Part shown: positions 5,253-7,457 of the stretch, piece after piece
How positions within the stretch are numbered: the first letter of the stretch is position 1
Layout: each line of letters opens with the position of its first letter
Program-made: the position numbers and the translations under genes
The notes under the pieces: model-generated
The model's database searches: none
The model's input: the letters and a program-made list of their open reading frames with translations, nothing else
Told to the model about the DNA's origin: nothing
Origin: an uncultured Mycoplasmatota bacterium
Lineage (GTDB): Bacteria > Bacillota_I > Bacilli_A > RF39 > UBA660
DNA length: 7,457 nucleotides
Direction: 5' to 3'
NCBI GenBank assembly: GCA_900554615.1
Contig: USIB01000061.1
Location: 1-7,457, forward strand

Positions 5253-7253
5253 TTATTCAACAATCAATTGATATGGATTATTTTGAGTACCTGTACCAAC
5301 ATCATTTATCTTAACAGAATCATCTAAAAACAAAGTAGGAACAACACCCTTTTTACTCCACGTTCTATCTTCATCATAACCAACTCCACTAGAACCCTCC
5401 GCCTTAAATGACCACACTTTTTGCTTTTCTTTTGAATACTGTGTTAAAGTCCAAGCATTATAAACTAAACTATGTAACCAATTACTATCAATGCAAGTAA
5501 ATGGTAACATAGCAATAGTACATGCACTCGAAGTTAAATCCGAAGCATAACCAGCATCACTAATATATGGTAATCCAATATAAGTATCTATAGTTGTTGG
5601 ATATCCAGAAACAGCAACACTAGTTCCTCTTTCCGCTTGATAAGAACCATCTACTGCAAGCAAGCCACTTGATATACCACCAAGATTCCAAGTAACCTTT
5701 TTAACTAAACTTCTTGTATTTCTATTTCTTAATCCAATTTGTGCCATATTAAGTTCCGTAGTATCAGTTGCACCAATTAAAGAATAATAAGTAACTGTAC
5801 CAACAATATCTCCATTATAATATTTATTATTTAGTAAATCATTCAAAGAAGATGTTTTCCAATTACTACTAAAAACAGTAGAAGAAGAATTAACATTTTT
5901 CTGTTGGTCCCAAGATAAAGAAGCTAGACTTCCACTTCTAATTATTTTAACTTTACCATCAAACACTCCTACTATTCTCCACACTTCACAATTAGTAGTA
6001 GGATACGAAACACAATTAAAGTACACATAATTATTTGGACTTGTACCATAATATCTTATATTACCACCATCAATATCTGTATCAGAACTACCTAATCTAT
6101 CATTAATAAGTGATAAAGATTCAACTCTATTATAAGTAATTTTATTATACTCAAATGATGATTTAGTATTAGAATTATATAAATTAGTAATATATGTAGC
6201 AAGTGGTGTTCCTGTACTAACAGTATGACTATAACTTTTAGATGTATTACCATTACCTGCATTATCCGTACATACTCCTGCACTAACAGCAATAGTTTTA
6301 ACTCCATCTGATGAGTGAGTTACTACTAAAGTATATTTACTATTACTAACTTTAGTAAATGTACCACGAGTACCCTCACTAACGCTAATATCGCTCGAAG
6401 TAAATCCAGTAACATCTTCACTAAATGTAAATGTATAAATAATTGTTCTAGAGGAAGAAGTATTAGCACTTATAGTAACACTAGGTTTAACAGTATCTAT
6501 AGTATGACTAAAACTGCCTTTAGCATTACCATTACCAGATATATCGATGCAAACATTATCATTAACAGTAATAGTTTTAGCACCATCTGATGAATGATTA
6601 ACAACTAGAGTATACACTCTATCACTAACTTTAGTAAATGTACTTTTTGTTCCTTCACTAACACTAATATCATCAGTAGTAAAACCACTTACTTTCTTAC
6701 TAAAATTAAAAGTATAAGTAACACTTCTTGAAGAAGAAGTATTCTTACTAATTGATACTGTTGGTTTAACAGTATCAATATTATTATCATTAATAAGTAT
6801 CATTTTATCAGACTTAATAATATTACCAGAATTAGATAAAACACCAATAGTTACATTAACTTTAGTATTACTATTATTCTTAACCTGAATATAAACCTTT
6901 TTAATAGAATTACTATTAATACTACCAGTAGGAGTATTACCATCACTAAAACTACGAGTAACACCTACTTCAATATCACTATTATCACTAATATAAAAAG
7001 ATGAATAATTAAGATTACTAGAAGTAATATTGTTAATATTAATAACAATTACTCTAAAATCATTAGCTTCAATAGAAATATCAATAGTATCAATAACCTC
7101 TTCTTCACAAGTTAAAGTAGTATTAATAGTAATAGGATTATCAATAGAAATATTACTAGTAAACATAGCATAAGTAGAACCAATACCTAAACCAATTAAA
7201 CCTATAGTAATAATACCAATTAAAAATAAAGTTTTAACACTAACCTTCTTCAT
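5253..7253 (-). CDS. Large secreted protein: TasA-like N-terminus, two Ig-like repeats, DUF6273-like C-terminal domain
   Basis: A 666-aa predicted secreted or surface protein of unknown ligand. The start MKKVSVKTLFL and hydrophobic run 9-28 end in TYAMFTS (27-33), the kind of signal seen in TasA/camelysin-type proteins processed by SipW-like peptidases (inferred). Residues 30-158 are beta-rich and polar. Two near-identical 93-aa units (160-252, 253-345) begin DTVKP and contain FSxxVxGFTxxDISVSEGT, like bacterial Ig-like domains. Residues 350-666 contain PNNYVYFNC, EVWRIVGVFDGKVKIIR, and near the end VVPTLFLDDSVKI and NPYQL, a pattern I associate with DUF6273-like surface domains of gut Bacillota. 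There is no LPXTG, transmembrane tail or repeat anchor at the C-terminus. GGAGG (7261-7265) sits 7 nt before the ATG. A long hairpin and the poly-G leader ORF lie immediately upstream and leave almost no room for a separate promoter. Confidence 0.85.
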   Translation of the reverse strand: MKKVSVKTLFLIGIITIGLIGLGIGSTYAMFTSNISIDNPITINTTLTCEEEVIDTIDISIEANDFRVIVININNITSSNLNYSSFYISDNSDIEVGVTRSFSDGNTPTGSINSNSIKKVYIQVKNNSNTKVNVTIGVLSNSGNIIKSDKMILINDNNIDTVKPTVSISKNTSSSRSVTYTFNFSKKVSGFTTDDISVSEGTKSTFTKVSDRVYTLVVNHSSDGAKTITVNDNVCIDISGNGNAKGSFSHTIDTVKPSVTISANTSSSRTIIYTFTFSEDVTGFTSSDISVSEGTRGTFTKVSNSKYTLVVTHSSDGVKTIAVSAGVCTDNAGNGNTSKSYSHTVSTGTPLATYITNLYNSNTKSSFEYNKITYNRVESLSLINDRLGSSDTDIDGGNIRYYGTSPNNYVYFNCVSYPTTNCEVWRIVGVFDGKVKIIRSGSLASLSWDQQKNVNSSSTVFSSNWKTSSLNDLLNNKYYNGDIVGTVTYYSLIGATDTTELNMAQIGLRNRNTRSLVKKVTWNLGGISSGLLAVDGSYQAERGTSVAVSGYPTTIDTYIGLPYISDAGYASDLTSSACTIAMLPFTCIDSNWLHSLVYNAWTLTQYSKEKQKVWSFKAEGSSGVGYDEDRTWSKKGVVPTLFLDDSVKINDVGTGTQNNPYQLIVE
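6219..6776 (-). repeat. Two tandem 279-bp repeats encoding Ig-like domains
   Basis: The units 6498-6776 and 6219-6497 encode two 93-residue domains in perfect register, starting DTVKP and ending in a SHT segment. They share long runs such as DISVSEGT and HSSDG. Recombination between them could add or remove a domain without changing the frame, a common source of length variation in surface proteins. Confidence 0.8.
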
Positions 7254-7272
7254 ATACTTCCCTCCAATACCA

Positions 7273-7325
7273 AAAAGACTATGAAAAATCCCTAGTATTT
7301 CTACTAGTTAATTTCATAGTCTTTT
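7273..7325 (-). promoter_or_regulatory. 14-bp perfect hairpin upstream of the 666-aa gene; candidate attenuator/terminator
   Basis: On the minus strand AAAAGACTATGAAA (7312-7325) pairs perfectly with TTTCATAGTCTTTT (7273-7286). The 3' arm ends in five Ts, and an inner CTAGTA/TACTAG stem (7292-7297 with 7302-7307) lies in the loop. It sits 7 nt before the GGAGG of the 666-aa gene. The 5' arm is also the end of the alternative reading frame of the small ORF, and the tandem TAG stops of that frame (7301-7306) lie in the loop. An upstream AAAAGACT (plus strand 7347-7354) could pair with the 3' arm as an antiterminator. Termination is inferred; the T run is short and partly within the stem. Confidence 0.6.
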
Positions 7326-7352
7326 ATATCTTTAAAAATCCTTGTAAGTCTT

Positions 7353-7457
7353 TTATTTATAAGGAGTAAAATAACCCCCCCCCCTACAAATGTACAGGTT
7401 ATGGATGTTATTATATTCTTGGGACAGCATTATGCGGGGGTTTCTACAAATCTTAAC
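7353..7457 (-). CDS. Second copy of the poly-G small ORF (5' end outside window), leader of the 666-aa gene
   Basis: Thirty-four codons and a TAA are visible; the start is beyond the window. It shares the NPRIMLSQEYNNI block, Cys, Arg-Gly-Gly and the terminal Tyr-Lys-stop with the ORF at 45-200, with no gap between them. The G run (plus strand 7375-7384, 10 C) encodes AGG GGG GGG GGT. As sequenced, the frame stops at 7353-7355, 27 nt before a long hairpin (7273-7325). If the tract lost one G or gained two, the frame would pass the conserved CTTATAAATAA stop cluster, read through an Ile-Lys-Asp-Tyr-Glu segment that forms the hairpin's 5' arm, and end at tandem TAG codons (7301-7306) in the loop. 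This position just upstream of a surface-protein gene suggests a regulatory leader. The element's conservation supports a real unit; the function is inferred. Confidence 0.6.
   Translation of the reverse strand, partial: VKICRNPRIMLSQEYNNIHNLYICRGGGYFTPYK
7375..7384 (-). repeat. Homopolymer tract, 10 G on the minus strand
   Basis: Ten consecutive Cs on the plus strand, at the same place in the second element copy. It sits within an ATAACC/GGTTAT inverted repeat (7371-7376 and 7397-7402). The extra G relative to the left copy aligns with an A there, so the two elements have the same total length and the same frame. Confidence 0.9.

Larger units (their letters stand above)
7309..7457 (-). repeat. 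Right copy of the ~149-bp poly-G leader element
   Basis: It aligns without gaps to positions 1-149 in the same orientation. It lies directly upstream of the 666-aa secreted protein gene. Its minus-strand 5' end, including the start codon and any promoter, is beyond the window. Its conserved AAAGACTATGAA (plus strand 7313-7324) is also the 5' arm of the hairpin at 7273-7325. Confidence 0.85.

Noticed and set aside
7385..7457. Plus-strand reading frame through the right element copy starting ATG GAT GTT
   Set aside because: The same frame in the left copy has a stop (TTG TGA), there is no ribosome binding site at the right spacing, and the minus-strand frame is conserved in both copies.
1..7457. 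The two terminal repeats as ends of a composite transposon
   Set aside because: No transposase, terminal inverted repeats or target duplications are seen, and the enclosed DNA is an essential housekeeping operon.
7273..7457. Known riboswitch or T-box leader
   Set aside because: No T-box sequence, and none of the riboswitch cores I know matches the conserved block. The substitution pattern favours coding.

Overview
The window is AT-rich, low-GC Gram-positive DNA from a Bacillota. The likely source is an uncultured gut lineage of the Bacilli/Erysipelotrichales/RF39 type, inferred from the dnaG-sigA-trmK gene order, strong GGAGG ribosome binding sites, sortase-like and TasA-like secreted proteins, and TGG tryptophan codons with TAA/TAG stops. 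Every supported gene is on the minus strand, so transcription runs from high to low coordinates.

The core (1652-5130) is a compact housekeeping operon. DNA primase (dnaG), the primary sigma factor (rpoD/sigA) and the tRNA m1A22 methyltransferase (trmK) overlap by 17 and 8 bases and follow one good sigma-A promoter at 5162-5190. A strong terminator (5221-5252) isolates the operon from upstream transcription, and a weak one lies at the end of trmK. On either side is a large secreted protein gene. Upstream (5253-7253) is a 666-aa protein with a TasA/camelysin-like signal, two tandem Ig-like repeats and a large C-terminal domain. Downstream (348-1562) is a 404-aa cysteine-rich, InlB-repeat protein with a degenerate sorting signal and its own promoter.

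The most interesting material is at the two ends. Positions 1-149 and 7309-7457 are ungapped diverged copies of one element (constant offset 7308). Each carries a run of 9 or 10 Gs on the minus strand, very unusual at this base composition. Read on the minus strand, the element is a short gene, visible complete at 45-200 with its own promoter, ribosome binding site and ATG. In both copies the G tract lies in frame in an Arg-Gly-Gly motif and is followed by a conserved CTTATAANTAA, which supplies stops in two of three frames. Only the third frame (one G fewer or two more) stays open. In the right copy that frame runs into the 5' arm of a perfect 14-bp hairpin directly upstream of the 666-aa gene and stops in the loop.

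My main proposal, an inference, is that the small gene is a slippage-controlled leader peptide. G-tract length would decide whether the ribosome enters and opens a terminator stem, switching the downstream surface gene on or off. Both copies as sequenced are in the short, predicted OFF, frame. No tRNA, rRNA, CRISPR array, transposase or integrase is seen.
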